Source of the DNA: Bacillota bacterium
GTDB taxonomy: Bacteria > Bacillota > Sulfobacillia > Symbiobacteriales > ZC4RG38
Direction: 5' to 3'
Assembly: GCA_021890795.1 (NCBI GenBank)
Contig: JAKKUO010000005.1
Span: forward strand, 1-64,000
Length of the DNA: 64,000 bases
The position numbers and the translations under genes were made by a program. The notes beneath the pieces were generated by a model, which did no database searches, was not told where the DNA came from, and saw only the letters and a program-made list of their open reading frames with translations. Each line of letters starts with the position of its first letter. Position 1 is the stretch's first letter. Positions 26,929 to 35,286 of the stretch are shown piece by piece.

Positions 26929-28044
26929 CTAACGCCGCCGGCGCCCGGCCCGGGGGGCGTGGATCGCCCGGCGGCGGAAGGCGTAGACCAGCCAGAGCAG
27001 GGGATAGACCGTGAAGAGATAGATGGCGGTGCCGATGATGATCCAGGCCACCGCGGCCTCCCCGGGCTGCTCCTGGGCGATCCATCCGCTCGGGATCAGG
27101 GAGATGGCGGCCACGGCCAGCATAAACGGCCGGCTCCGGGTGGTGCCGAAGACCTCGGCGGCGACCCGGCCGCCGAGATTCAATGCGATGCCCACCGCGT
27201 AAAAGACGCCGACGTTGAACACCAGCCGGGCCAGCATCTCCACCCGCTCGAAGGGGAAGTTCGGCAGCCGGATGATAGCGATGACGTAAGGAAAGGGCTG
27301 GGACAGGCCCCGGGCTCCCTCCGGGCCAAAGACCATGATCGGGCAGATCACCGCCAGGAAGTTGCCGAGCCACCCCAGGAGGTAGCCCGCGCTGGCGGCC
27401 CGCAAGGCCCGGCGCCGGTCGTCGATGTAGGGCGTCATGGCCGCGAGAAGCGCGCCGACCCGGAGGCCGAAGACCGCGACCCAGAAGGGCCGGCTGCGGA
27501 ACTGGATCTCGGAGAACTCCCAGAGGGGGATCAGGTACCCGGGCTGCATCCACCGCCAGAGTAGAGGAAAGGTCAGGAAAAAGACCACGAAGGTACTGCC
27601 GACCAGGAGCGGCCCCAGCCGGGAGGCCGTCACCACCCCGTGCCAGCCGACCATCAGGGCGGTGAGGGTCATCAGGACCGCGATGACCAGAGTGGGGGTG
27701 GTGATAAAGAAGACCCCCACCGCACTCTTGATGGCCATCCGGATCTCGGCCCCCGAGTTCAGGGCGAAGACGAGGACCAGGATCAGGCCCAGCAGCTTTC
27801 CTGCCGGCCGTCCCAGGATCCGGCTGGCGTAGCCGACGAGGGTCTCATCCGGAAACCGGAGGCCGAGCCGGCCCACCAGGTGGATGATAAGAAGCCCGGC
27901 CGCGCCGGACAGCACCGACACGGCCCAGGCCATCCGGCCGGCCGATTCCACCGCGACGGTGGGCTGGTGGAGAAGGCCGGTCAGGGTGACCGTGACGAAC
28001 AGGGTGCCCAGGTGAAAGGGGCTGATCCGGGCCTTCTCGTCCAT
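26929..28044 (-). CDS. gerAB: Spore germination protein, GerAB type
   Basis: 371 residues with about ten membrane helices and no soluble domain; a member of the amino acid-permease-like GerAB/YndE family that forms the germinant-binding subunit in the inner spore membrane. Family wording is seen in the N-terminal helix (SPFHLGTLFVTVTLTGLL), GWHGVVTASRLGPLL and FPFERVEMLARLVFN. GGGGAGGG precedes the ATG. It is the last gene of the A-C-B operon, 33 bases after gerAC, and convergent with leuB. Confidence 0.9.
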   Translation of the reverse strand: MDEKARISPFHLGTLFVTVTLTGLLHQPTVAVESAGRMAWAVSVLSGAAGLLIIHLVGRLGLRFPDETLVGYASRILGRPAGKLLGLILVLVFALNSGAEIRMAIKSAVGVFFITTPTLVIAVLMTLTALMVGWHGVVTASRLGPLLVGSTFVVFFLTFPLLWRWMQPGYLIPLWEFSEIQFRSRPFWVAVFGLRVGALLAAMTPYIDDRRRALRAASAGYLLGWLGNFLAVICPIMVFGPEGARGLSQPFPYVIAIIRLPNFPFERVEMLARLVFNVGVFYAVGIALNLGGRVAAEVFGTTRSRPFMLAVAAISLIPSGWIAQEQPGEAAVAWIIIGTAIYLFTVYPLLWLVYAFRRRAIHAPRAGRRRR

Positions 28045-28077
28045 CGCAAGCCCTCCCCGGGTCCCGGACGCTCCTGC

Positions 28078-29211
28078 CTACCGCAGGTAGCCGGTGGAGA
28101 TGATGTGGACGGTGACGGTGACCATCACCCGGGCCCCCTGGTAGGCGGCCTGCCAGGCGTCCCGGCCCTGTACCTCCGACCGGTAGGGGGCGGCCCGCCG
28201 GGCCAGCTCCCCGAAGCCCACCGGGTCGGAGCCGAGGGCCTGCAGCTCCTGGATCAGCCCGGTCACCTGCCGGGCGAGCTGGTCGGCCAGGGCCCGCTCC
28301 ACCTCGGCCTGGGTGGCCGAATCCTGGAGTTCGAGGCCGGTCATCTCCCGCAGATCGCCGTACGCCGTGATGTGGACCGTCAGGACCGGCTTCCCGTTCT
28401 CCCAGACCACCCGCCGCCGGACCCGGCCCCGCTGGATATAGATGGCCGCCCGGACCCCGGGCCGCCCGGGCACTTCCGCATCGATGGTATACTCGAACCG
28501 ATTGCCCCGGACGATGTTGATGAGGGCCGCGGACTCCTCCCCCACCATCCCCGCCAGGGCCGGCCCCTGGAACACCGCTACCCCGTGCCAGTTGAGGCCG
28601 TACTCGTCCGGCACCAGCACCGGAACGTACGGATCCTCCAGCGGGCTGAAGAGGTCCCGGTTGAAGAGCGTCCACAGGAAGGTCCGGACTGCCGCTGGGC
28701 TCCGGGTCCAGGCCCCGCTGAAGCCGCGGGTGGCGTAGATGGCCGGCAGGGGAAAGCCCGGGGTCTGGGCCCGGACCACCGGCTCGGCCTCGCCCCGGGC
28801 GACGGCGACATTGGAGGTGACCGGGATCCGCAGGTTGCGGACGATCCAGTCCAGGTCCCACAGGTCCCGGGCCGCGGCCTCCCCGATGACCAGGACGTCC
28901 AGGAAGGAGAGGTCCAGTTCCCGGGAGAGGTCCGCCCGCGCGTTCTCAAAGGCCCGCTGGAGGGTAGGGCCTTCCCCCACCATCACCCGGGAGGCGGCCC
29001 CCTCCGGGGTGCGGCCTTCCTGAAAAGCGCCGCCCTGGGTGGCCGGCGCCCCCACCTGGTGCATCTGCACACTCACCCGCCAGCGGTCGTCGGGCAGCCG
29101 GTCGATGCCGATCATGATGGCAAAGGCCCGCTGGTCCAGCCCCCGGAAATCCCAGCAGCCCGTCAGGCCCACCAGCCCCAGGAGCAGGAGGGCCAGCCGG
29201 CGGCGGCTCAT
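28078..29211 (-). CDS. gerAC: Spore germination lipoprotein, GerAC type
   Basis: 377 residues. The start MSRRRLALLLLGLVGLTGCWD is a lipoprotein signal with lipobox LTGC and the family's C-W dipeptide right after the cysteine. Family blocks follow: AIMIGIDR, SFLDVLVIGEAAARD, and a C-terminal domain ending ARVMVTVTVHI. It is anchored outside the inner spore membrane and needed for germinant response. The start at 29211 overlaps the gerAA stop (ATGA). The long open frame further upstream is antisense noise in gerAA. Confidence 0.92.
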   Translation of the reverse strand: MSRRRLALLLLGLVGLTGCWDFRGLDQRAFAIMIGIDRLPDDRWRVSVQMHQVGAPATQGGAFQEGRTPEGAASRVMVGEGPTLQRAFENARADLSRELDLSFLDVLVIGEAAARDLWDLDWIVRNLRIPVTSNVAVARGEAEPVVRAQTPGFPLPAIYATRGFSGAWTRSPAAVRTFLWTLFNRDLFSPLEDPYVPVLVPDEYGLNWHGVAVFQGPALAGMVGEESAALINIVRGNRFEYTIDAEVPGRPGVRAAIYIQRGRVRRRVVWENGKPVLTVHITAYGDLREMTGLELQDSATQAEVERALADQLARQVTGLIQELQALGSDPVGFGELARRAAPYRSEVQGRDAWQAAYQGARVMVTVTVHIISTGYLR

Positions 29212-30734
29212 CGCTCCCCCTGGTTCTGGTACTTCCGGTTCTGCCGCCGGCCGGTCCGGTCCGGGTCCTGGGCCCGGTAGGTCCGGGGCCGCCCCTTCAT
29301 CTCCCCCACGGGCTTGCGCCAGAGGGAGTCCCGCTTCAGGTCCTGGAAGATGAAGGGGGCCAGGGGGGCGAGGTACGGGGTCCCGAAGGAGTCCTGGGAG
29401 GCGAGCCAGACCACCAGGGCGAAGCCGGCGGCAAAGAGGCCGTACACCCCGAAGAAGGAGGCGGCCACCATCAGCACCCACTTGGTGGCCCGCCAGGTCT
29501 GGCCGATCTCCGGCCCGGGCAGGGTGAAGGAGCCGATGGCGGAGATGGCCGCCACCACCAGGGCGGTGCCGGAGATGAACCGGGCCTGGACGGCTGCCTG
29601 GCCGACGATCACGCCGCCGACCACCGTGGCGGTGGCGGAGACCTTGGCCGGCAGCCGGATGGTTGCTTCGTAGATCATCTCCATCACGACCTCGAGGAAG
29701 TAGACCTCCATCGCTGCGGTGAGGGGGATCCCCGACCGCTCCTGGGCCAGGTACAGGGCCAGCTCCGTCCGGACGATGTCCGGGTTGTACATCTCGATCG
29801 CGATGTAGAGCGGAGGGGCCAGCACCATGACCATCCAGCCCGCCAGCCGCACCAGCCGCACGAAGAGGGTCAGGAGCGGCGTGGAGTAGTAGTCGTCCGG
29901 GGCCAGGATCGAGTCGATCAGGGTGGAGGGCGCCACCAGGGCGAAGGGGGAGGTGTCCATGATCACCGCCACCTTGCCCGAAAGCAGCGCCGCGGCCACC
30001 TTGTCCGGCCGCTCGGTGCCCTCGATCCGGGGGAACGGGGAGAGCACCGGGCCGGCCAGCAGTTCCCGGAGCTGGAAGCTGTCCAGCACCGCGTCGTACT
30101 CCACGCTCCGGATGCGGCCGATGATCTCCTGGACCAGCCGCCTGGGGGCCAGGTCCTGGATGTAGAGCACCGCCACCCGGGTCCGGCCCCGGCGGCCCAC
30201 CCGGAAGTGCCGGACCACCAGGCCGGGGCCGCCCAGCCGCCGGCGGACCATGGCCACGTTGGTGGTGACGTTCTCCACAAAGCCGTCCCGGGGGCCCTTG
30301 AGAAGCGTCTCCGAGGGCGGCGACTGGACCGGCCGCTCCTCCCACCCCTGGGTGTCCAGGATCAGCGCCCCCGAGTAGCCGTCCACCAGGAGGGCGCTCT
30401 TGCCCCGGCAGACCTCCTCCCGCACCCGGGCCGGGTCCCGGGTGACCAGGGCGACCCCGGTGTTGAGGAGCTGGGCGGCCAGGTCTGCCAGGTCCCCGGG
30501 CGGTTCCCGGGAGGGCAGGTTCCGCCGCAGGGGCTCCAACACGTCGCCGTGGAGGGAGTCGGTGCTGGTCAGGCCGTCCAGGTAGACCACCAGCGCCGGG
30601 GTGTTGCGCCACCGGAGCCGGAGCGGGAGGTAGTGGATGTCGTCGCTGGTCCCCATCGCCTCCTGCACCAGCCGGCGGCTTTCCGCCAACTCCGGCGGCA
30701 GAAGCGGCCGGGGTGCGGCGCGGCTGCCTGGCAC
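29208..30734 (-). CDS. gerAA: Spore germination protein, GerAA type
   Basis: 508 residues from a GTG with AAGGGGGGAG about 6 bases upstream. The first ~290 residues are the soluble GerA domain (LYIQDLAPRRLVQEIIGRI, DSFQLRELLAGPVLSPFPRIEGTERPD). The rest contains about five membrane helices ending near residue 460 and a basic tail. It is the large subunit of the nutrient germinant receptor, sitting in the inner spore membrane with GerAB and GerAC. It is the first gene of the operon; expression in the forespore under sigma G is expected, but no clear sigma G promoter was found. Confidence 0.93.
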   Translation of the reverse strand: MPGSRAAPRPLLPPELAESRRLVQEAMGTSDDIHYLPLRLRWRNTPALVVYLDGLTSTDSLHGDVLEPLRRNLPSREPPGDLADLAAQLLNTGVALVTRDPARVREEVCRGKSALLVDGYSGALILDTQGWEERPVQSPPSETLLKGPRDGFVENVTTNVAMVRRRLGGPGLVVRHFRVGRRGRTRVAVLYIQDLAPRRLVQEIIGRIRSVEYDAVLDSFQLRELLAGPVLSPFPRIEGTERPDKVAAALLSGKVAVIMDTSPFALVAPSTLIDSILAPDDYYSTPLLTLFVRLVRLAGWMVMVLAPPLYIAIEMYNPDIVRTELALYLAQERSGIPLTAAMEVYFLEVVMEMIYEATIRLPAKVSATATVVGGVIVGQAAVQARFISGTALVVAAISAIGSFTLPGPEIGQTWRATKWVLMVAASFFGVYGLFAAGFALVVWLASQDSFGTPYLAPLAPFIFQDLKRDSLWRKPVGEMKGRPRTYRAQDPDRTGRRQNRKYQNQGER

Positions 30735-30994
30735 CGGGCTCCCCCCTTGCTGCGGGCGGTCTTCGGATCAGTCTGGCCCGGACCCCGGCCGGGGTATGTG
30801 GAGGAGTCTGGCCCGCCACTGGCCTGCCACTGACCCGCCGCCCGACCTGGCGCCGGGGTAGTAGGGGAGGGCGCCGATGTGTTAGAATCTGTTCGTTAGC
30901 TGTGACTGTGAGTGTTGAGGCATGATACGACCCATACCCGGTCCCTGTCCGTAGGATGGACGGCCCAGGGTTGTTGGGAAGGAGGCGGCCCCAC
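30735..30994. other. Divergent region between gerAA and the malic enzyme gene
   Basis: No gene is seen. An AT-richer patch at 30880-30950 contains TTAGAAT and CATGATAC, possible -10 boxes for the rightward gene, without clear -35 partners. GGAAGGAGG at 30977-30985 is the malic enzyme ribosome binding site. Confidence 0.35.
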
Positions 30995-32446
30995 TTGGCA
31001 GTGACCCGACCCGGATCCGTCCGGTTGATCCTGCGACTGGAGATCCGGAATGCCCGTTCGGTCTTCGGCTCCCTGGCCGCGGCCATCGGCGCCGCGGGGG
31101 GCGACATCATGGCGGTGGACCTGATCCGGGCCGGCAAGGAGTCGGTCATCCGGGACGTCACCGTTGGGGTGGAGAGCCCGGACCATGGCGAGCGGGTCAT
31201 CGCCGCGGTCTCGGCCCTGCCGGGGGTCCGGGTGATCAACGTCTCGGACCGGGTCTTCCTGGCTCACCTAGGGGGCAAGATCGAGGTCAACCCCCGGATC
31301 CCGATCAAGAACCGGGACGACCTTTCCATGGTCTACACCCCCGGGGTGGCCCGGGTCTGCACCGCCATCCACCAGGATCCCGCCAAGGTCTTCCAGCTCA
31401 CAATGAAGCGGAACACCGTGGCGGTGGTGACCGACGGCACCGCGGTCCTGGGGCTGGGGGACATCGGCCCGGCGGCCGCGCTGCCGGTGATGGAAGGCAA
31501 GTGCATGCTCTTCAAGCAGTTTGCCGGGGTGGACGCCTTCCCCATCTGCCTGGACACCAAGGACCCGGACGAGATCGTGGAGATCATCAAGAAGATCTCC
31601 CCGGGCTTTGGCGGCATCAACCTGGAGGACATCTCCTCGCCCCGGTGCTTCTACATCGAGGAGCGGCTGCGGGAGGAGCTGGATATCCCGGTCTTCCACG
31701 ACGATCAGCACGGCACCGCGGTGGTGGTCCTCGCCGGGCTGATCAACGCCCTCAAGGTGGTGGGCAAGAGGCTCGACGAGGTCAAAGTGGTGCTGGTGGG
31801 CTGCGGCGCCGCCGGGGTGGCGATCATCAAGCTCCTGCTCCGGGCCGGGGTCCGCAACCTGATCGGGGTGGACCGGGTCGGCATCATCGAACGGGGCCGG
31901 GAGTACCCGGAGAACCCCATGTGGACCTGGCTCGCGCAGCACACCAACCCCGAGGGGCTCCGGGGGACCCTGGACGACGCGATCGCCGGGGCCGACGTCT
32001 TCATCGGCGTCTCCGGCCCCGGGGTGCTGAAGGTGGAGCACATCCGGCGGATGGCCCGGGATCCCATCGTCTTTGCCATGGCCAACCCGGTGCCGGAGAT
32101 CGAGCCCGAGGAGGCGGCCCCCTACGTCCGGGTGCTGGCCACGGGACGGAGCGACTACCCCAACCAGATCAACAATCTGCTCTGCTTCCCCGGCATCTTC
32201 CGGGGCGCCCTGGATTGCCGGGCCCGGGAGATCAACGACGAGATGAAGCTGGCGGCGGCCCGGGCCATCGCCGGGGTGGTGAGCGACGAGGAGCTCTCCG
32301 AGGAGTACATCATCCCCAGCGTCTTCAACCGCCGGGTGGTCGATGCCGTCTCCCGGGCGGTGATCGAGGCGGCCTACGCCACCGGGGTGGCCCGCCGGGA
32401 ACGCCGGGAGCCGCCCCGGGGCGGGGAGGACCGGTTCGGATACTAG
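30995..32446 (+). CDS. NAD(P)-dependent malic enzyme with N-terminal ACT domain
   Basis: 483 residues from a TTG with GGAAGGAGG 9 bases upstream. It decarboxylates malate to pyruvate. Residues 1-80 form an ACT-like regulatory domain (VRLILRLEIRNARSVFGSLAAAIG, GVRVINVSDRVF), after which the malic enzyme begins: YTPGVARVC, the lysine-bearing KRNTVAVVTDGTAVLGLGDIGP, FHDDQHGTA and the NAD loop VGCGAAGVAIIKLL. ACT fusion suggests control by a small ligand, often an amino acid, not yet identified. Single-gene unit ending at a strong two-way terminator. Confidence 0.92.
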   Translation: MAVTRPGSVRLILRLEIRNARSVFGSLAAAIGAAGGDIMAVDLIRAGKESVIRDVTVGVESPDHGERVIAAVSALPGVRVINVSDRVFLAHLGGKIEVNPRIPIKNRDDLSMVYTPGVARVCTAIHQDPAKVFQLTMKRNTVAVVTDGTAVLGLGDIGPAAALPVMEGKCMLFKQFAGVDAFPICLDTKDPDEIVEIIKKISPGFGGINLEDISSPRCFYIEERLREELDIPVFHDDQHGTAVVVLAGLINALKVVGKRLDEVKVVLVGCGAAGVAIIKLLLRAGVRNLIGVDRVGIIERGREYPENPMWTWLAQHTNPEGLRGTLDDAIAGADVFIGVSGPGVLKVEHIRRMARDPIVFAMANPVPEIEPEEAAPYVRVLATGRSDYPNQINNLLCFPGIFRGALDCRAREINDEMKLAAARAIAGVVSDEELSEEYIIPSVFNRRVVDAVSRAVIEAAYATGVARRERREPPRGGEDRFGY

Positions 32447-32481
32447 GGTCTGCGAACGGCGACTGCAGAAGAAAAAAGGTA

Positions 32482-32533
32482 GGCCGGAGGCATCCCTGCC
32501 GGCAGCGGAGCAGGGATGCCTCCGGCCTTCTCC
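32482..32533. terminator. Two-way terminator between malic enzyme and rqcH
   Basis: Eighteen-base arms GGCCGGAGGCATCCCTGC and GCAGGGATGCCTCCGGCC with a short loop, preceded by an A run and followed by TTCTCCTTC, so it can serve both convergent genes. Confidence 0.85.
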
Positions 32534-32582
32534 TTCAGCCCTCCGGTCCGCCCGCGGGGCCGGCGGCGCCGGCCGTGGCGGG

Positions 32583-34454
32583 TCAGCCCTCCGGCGGGGC
32601 GGTGCCGGACACGCCGGCCGCAGCCAGGGCCTGCCGCAGGAAGGGCTCCCGCTCCGGGTCCGGGGTGACGTGGAGGGTGCGGTGATGGTCGTAGATTACC
32701 ATCCCCGGCCGGGCCCCCGGGGGTTTGCGGACATGCCGGCGCAAGGTGTAATCCACCGGCACGTTGGCCGAGAGCCGGGCCTTGGAGAAGTACGCGGCCA
32801 AAAGCGCCGCCTCCCGGAGGCTGGCCTCTGGCGGCTCGACCCCCGGGGGGAGCCGCAGGATGACGTGGGCGCCGGGGATCTCCTTGGCGTGGAGCCAGAG
32901 GTCCGTGGGGGCGGCGAGCTTGAAGGTAAGGGTCTCGTTCTGCCGGTTGTTCCGCCCCACCCAAATCTCCAGGCCGTCGCTGGAGCGGACCACCAGGGGC
33001 CGGGAGGGCTGGCCGGACCCCCGGGCGCCCTCCCCGACCCGGTTCCCGGCAGCTCCGGGCTCTCCCCCGGCCCGGCCGCGCTTCTCCCGGGCCGGGCCCT
33101 TCCCCTCGTCCAGGTAGCCCTCCGCGGCGAGCTCGGCCCGGATCTCTTCGAGTTCCGGCAGGGATGCCGCGGCGGCGAGGGTGGCCTCCACCTGCTCCAG
33201 GTACCGGAGCTCCGCCTGGCTGCGCTCCACCTGCTCCCGGATGGCCTGGAGGCCCGACCGGGCCTTCTGGTACCGGCGGAAGTAGGCCTGGGCGTTCTCC
33301 GCCGGGCTGAGGGCCGGGTCGAGTTCGATCACCACCGGCCGCTGCTCCGGGTCGTAGAAGTTGGGGAGTTCCACCCGGTCGGCGCCCCGGGGAACCTGCC
33401 AGAGATAGGCCATGAGGAGTTCGCCTTTCTGCCGGAGGGGCTCGGCCTCTTCTGCCCGGCGCAGGTCTTCCAGTTGGGCCTGGAGCTTCCGCCGGACCCG
33501 GCCGAGTTCCTGGGCCAGCACCCGCCGGAGTTCGGCCCGGAGGGCCGTGGTGCGCTGCCGCTCCTCCTGGGCGGCGTAGAACCGGTCCAGGAGGGCTGAG
33601 ACCGACTCGACAGGCAGGGTGGCGCCGGCCCAGTGCCGGGGCTCCACCACCGCGAAGTCCTTTGGCTCCCCGGATTCATCCAGGAGGAGGGTGGGGGCAA
33701 AAGAACCGCTGTCCACCAGGGCGTAGAGCTCCCGGCAGGCCTGGGCCAGCCGGTCCAGTTCCGCCGGCCCCAGGTCGCCCGCGACTCCCCCGACCCCGGC
33801 CCGGTGGGCGATCTCCCGGGCCACCAGGGGCCCCAGACCGTCCACCGCGTCCAGGACCAGCTGCCAGGCCGGACGGCCCATGGCTTCTGCCCCGGCCCGG
33901 GCGAGCCACTGGCCCAGGTCCGCCCCGGTGACCGCCCCGGGGTCCAGTTTGCCCGTGGGGGGCGGCGGCACGTAGGGGAGCCCCGGGAGCACCTCCCGGT
34001 ACCGGTTCTGCTCCTCCGTCGCCCGCCGGGCGGCGTCGATGATCCGGCCGCCGGGGGCCAGGAGCAGCAGGTTGGAGTGTTTGCCCATCACCTCGGCCAC
34101 CAGGGTGTAGGTGACGGGGTTGCCCAGTTCGTCCAGGGCGCCCACCTCCAGGTGGGCGATCCGCTCCCGGCCCACCTGCCGCACCGCCAGGATCCGGCCC
34201 CCCTCCAGGTGCTTGCGCAGGAGCATACAGAAGGTCGGCGGGTGGGGGGGATTGGGCCGGACCACCTGGGTGAGGTGCAGCCGGGCCCCCTGGGGATGGC
34301 AGGAGAGCAGGAGCCGCAGGTGCTCCCGCCCGGCGTAGACCAGCAGGTGCAGTTCCCAGGGGGTGGGCTGGTAGATCTTGTGGATCCGGCCGCCCCGGAG
34401 GCGCCGGTCCAGTTCCTGCACGACAGCTGCGAGGACGGTGGCATCAAAGCCCAT
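32583..34454 (-). CDS. rqcH: Ribosome quality-control protein RqcH (NFACT family)
   Basis: 623 residues. In Bacillus, RqcH (YloA, once called fibronectin-binding) binds stalled 50S subunits and adds C-terminal alanine tails to trapped chains. Domains in order: NFACT-N with MGKHSNLLLL near residue 125, a helix-hairpin-helix part, a long coiled coil (residues 290-420 rich in E, R, L, A) and an NFACT-R domain near the end (GLEIWVGRNNRQNETLTFKLA, DLWLHAKEIPGAHVI). A 40-residue glycine/arginine-rich insertion separates the last two. It starts 8 bases from a strong RBS and has its own promoter. Confidence 0.92.
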   Translation of the reverse strand: MGFDATVLAAVVQELDRRLRGGRIHKIYQPTPWELHLLVYAGREHLRLLLSCHPQGARLHLTQVVRPNPPHPPTFCMLLRKHLEGGRILAVRQVGRERIAHLEVGALDELGNPVTYTLVAEVMGKHSNLLLLAPGGRIIDAARRATEEQNRYREVLPGLPYVPPPPTGKLDPGAVTGADLGQWLARAGAEAMGRPAWQLVLDAVDGLGPLVAREIAHRAGVGGVAGDLGPAELDRLAQACRELYALVDSGSFAPTLLLDESGEPKDFAVVEPRHWAGATLPVESVSALLDRFYAAQEERQRTTALRAELRRVLAQELGRVRRKLQAQLEDLRRAEEAEPLRQKGELLMAYLWQVPRGADRVELPNFYDPEQRPVVIELDPALSPAENAQAYFRRYQKARSGLQAIREQVERSQAELRYLEQVEATLAAAASLPELEEIRAELAAEGYLDEGKGPAREKRGRAGGEPGAAGNRVGEGARGSGQPSRPLVVRSSDGLEIWVGRNNRQNETLTFKLAAPTDLWLHAKEIPGAHVILRLPPGVEPPEASLREAALLAAYFSKARLSANVPVDYTLRRHVRKPPGARPGMVIYDHHRTLHVTPDPEREPFLRQALAAAGVSGTAPPEG

Positions 34455-34519
34455 GGGGGTTCCTCCTCGTGCTCCGGTCCCCGCGCGGGCTGAGCCGCCG
34501 GCGCGGGGTCAGCAGTTGC

Positions 34520-34548
34520 AGTGTACCAGCGGTGCGGTGCCGTGGCAA
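34520..34548 (-). promoter_or_regulatory. rqcH promoter
   Basis: On the minus strand TTGCCA (34548-34543) and TACACT (34525-34520) with a 17-base spacer, 66 bases before the rqcH start. It overlaps a G/C inverted repeat shared with the rightward promoter. Confidence 0.65.
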
Positions 34549-34556
34549 TGCCGCGC

Positions 34557-34586
34557 TTGCACCGCCGCACCGTGTGCCGGTATCAT
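34557..34586 (+). promoter_or_regulatory. Promoter of the VOC-family gene
   Basis: TTGCAC (34557-34562) and TATCAT (34581-34586) with an 18-base spacer, back to back with the rqcH promoter. Confidence 0.65.
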
Positions 34587-34628
34587 GGAAGGCAATCCGC
34601 ACCGAATAGGACAAAGGAGTGATCGGGA

Positions 34629-35051
34629 GTGCCCCTGCGCCTGAATCCCTACATCGTGTTGAACGGGTATGCCAGGGAGGCCATCGCCTTCTACCAGCAG
34701 GCCCTGGGCGCCCAGGTGGTCGGCGTCATGACTTTCGGCGAGATGCCCGGCGCCGATTCGCACATCCCGGCGGAGGCGAAGGATCGGGTCATGCACGCCC
34801 ACCTGAAGGTCGGCGATGCGGACCTCATGTTCTCCGACACCTTCCCCGGGCAGCCTTATCAAGTCGGCAACCAGGTGACCATCGCGCTGCACACCAGCTC
34901 CGTCGAGGAGTCCGAACGCATCTTCGCGGCCCTCGCAGAGGGCGGCCGGGTGGAGGTGCCGCTTCAGAAGACCGACTGGAGCCCTGCCTACGGGTCCCTT
35001 GTGGACAAGTTCGGTGTTCCGTGGCAGATCAACACCGCCGCCGAGGGCTAG
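34629..35051 (+). CDS. VOC/PhnB-like glyoxalase-fold protein
   Basis: 140 residues from a GTG. The PhnB/YjdN-type vicinal oxygen chelate pattern is clear: LNPYIVLNGYAREAIAFYQQALGA at the start, HAHLKVGDADLMFSDTFPG in the middle and SLVDKFGVPWQIN at the end. These proteins form small metal-binding dimers; most have no assigned substrate. A short purine-rich ribosome binding site and its own promoter precede it. It is probably a single-gene unit. Confidence 0.85.
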   Translation: MPLRLNPYIVLNGYAREAIAFYQQALGAQVVGVMTFGEMPGADSHIPAEAKDRVMHAHLKVGDADLMFSDTFPGQPYQVGNQVTIALHTSSVEESERIFAALAEGGRVEVPLQKTDWSPAYGSLVDKFGVPWQINTAAEG

Positions 35052-35160
35052 ATTGGACTGCGAACCAGGGCTAGATTGGGCTGCAAGGAGATGGACCACC
35101 GGTCGGGCCGGTGGTCCATCGGTCACATAGGGGGCGGATCTCAGTGCCGCCTAGCCTCTG

Positions 35161-35189
35161 TTGACGCTGGGAAAGTTTGTGTGTAGAAT
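35161..35189 (+). promoter_or_regulatory. Promoter of the second chemoreceptor gene
   Basis: TTGACG (35161-35166) and TAGAAT (35184-35189) with a 17-base spacer; transcription would start about 90 bases before the gene. No c-di-GMP aptamer is seen in this leader. Confidence 0.75.
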
Positions 35190-35286
35190 TGATGCGATGA
35201 ATCATTATTTCCATGAAATCCGGGAGCTCGGGATGGCGCGGAGATCGAGATTCCCGTGACCCGGTGGACAGGAGGGCAGAGGCCAC

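Noticed and set aside
28078-31239. A 1053-codon extension of the GerAC frame
   Set aside because: Only the last 377 codons resemble GerAC, with a lipoprotein signal at 29211; the rest is antisense or out of frame in gerAA.
35052-35286. Second c-di-GMP riboswitch before the second chemoreceptor gene
   Set aside because: The aptamer's conserved junction and tetraloop are absent; only a promoter is visible.
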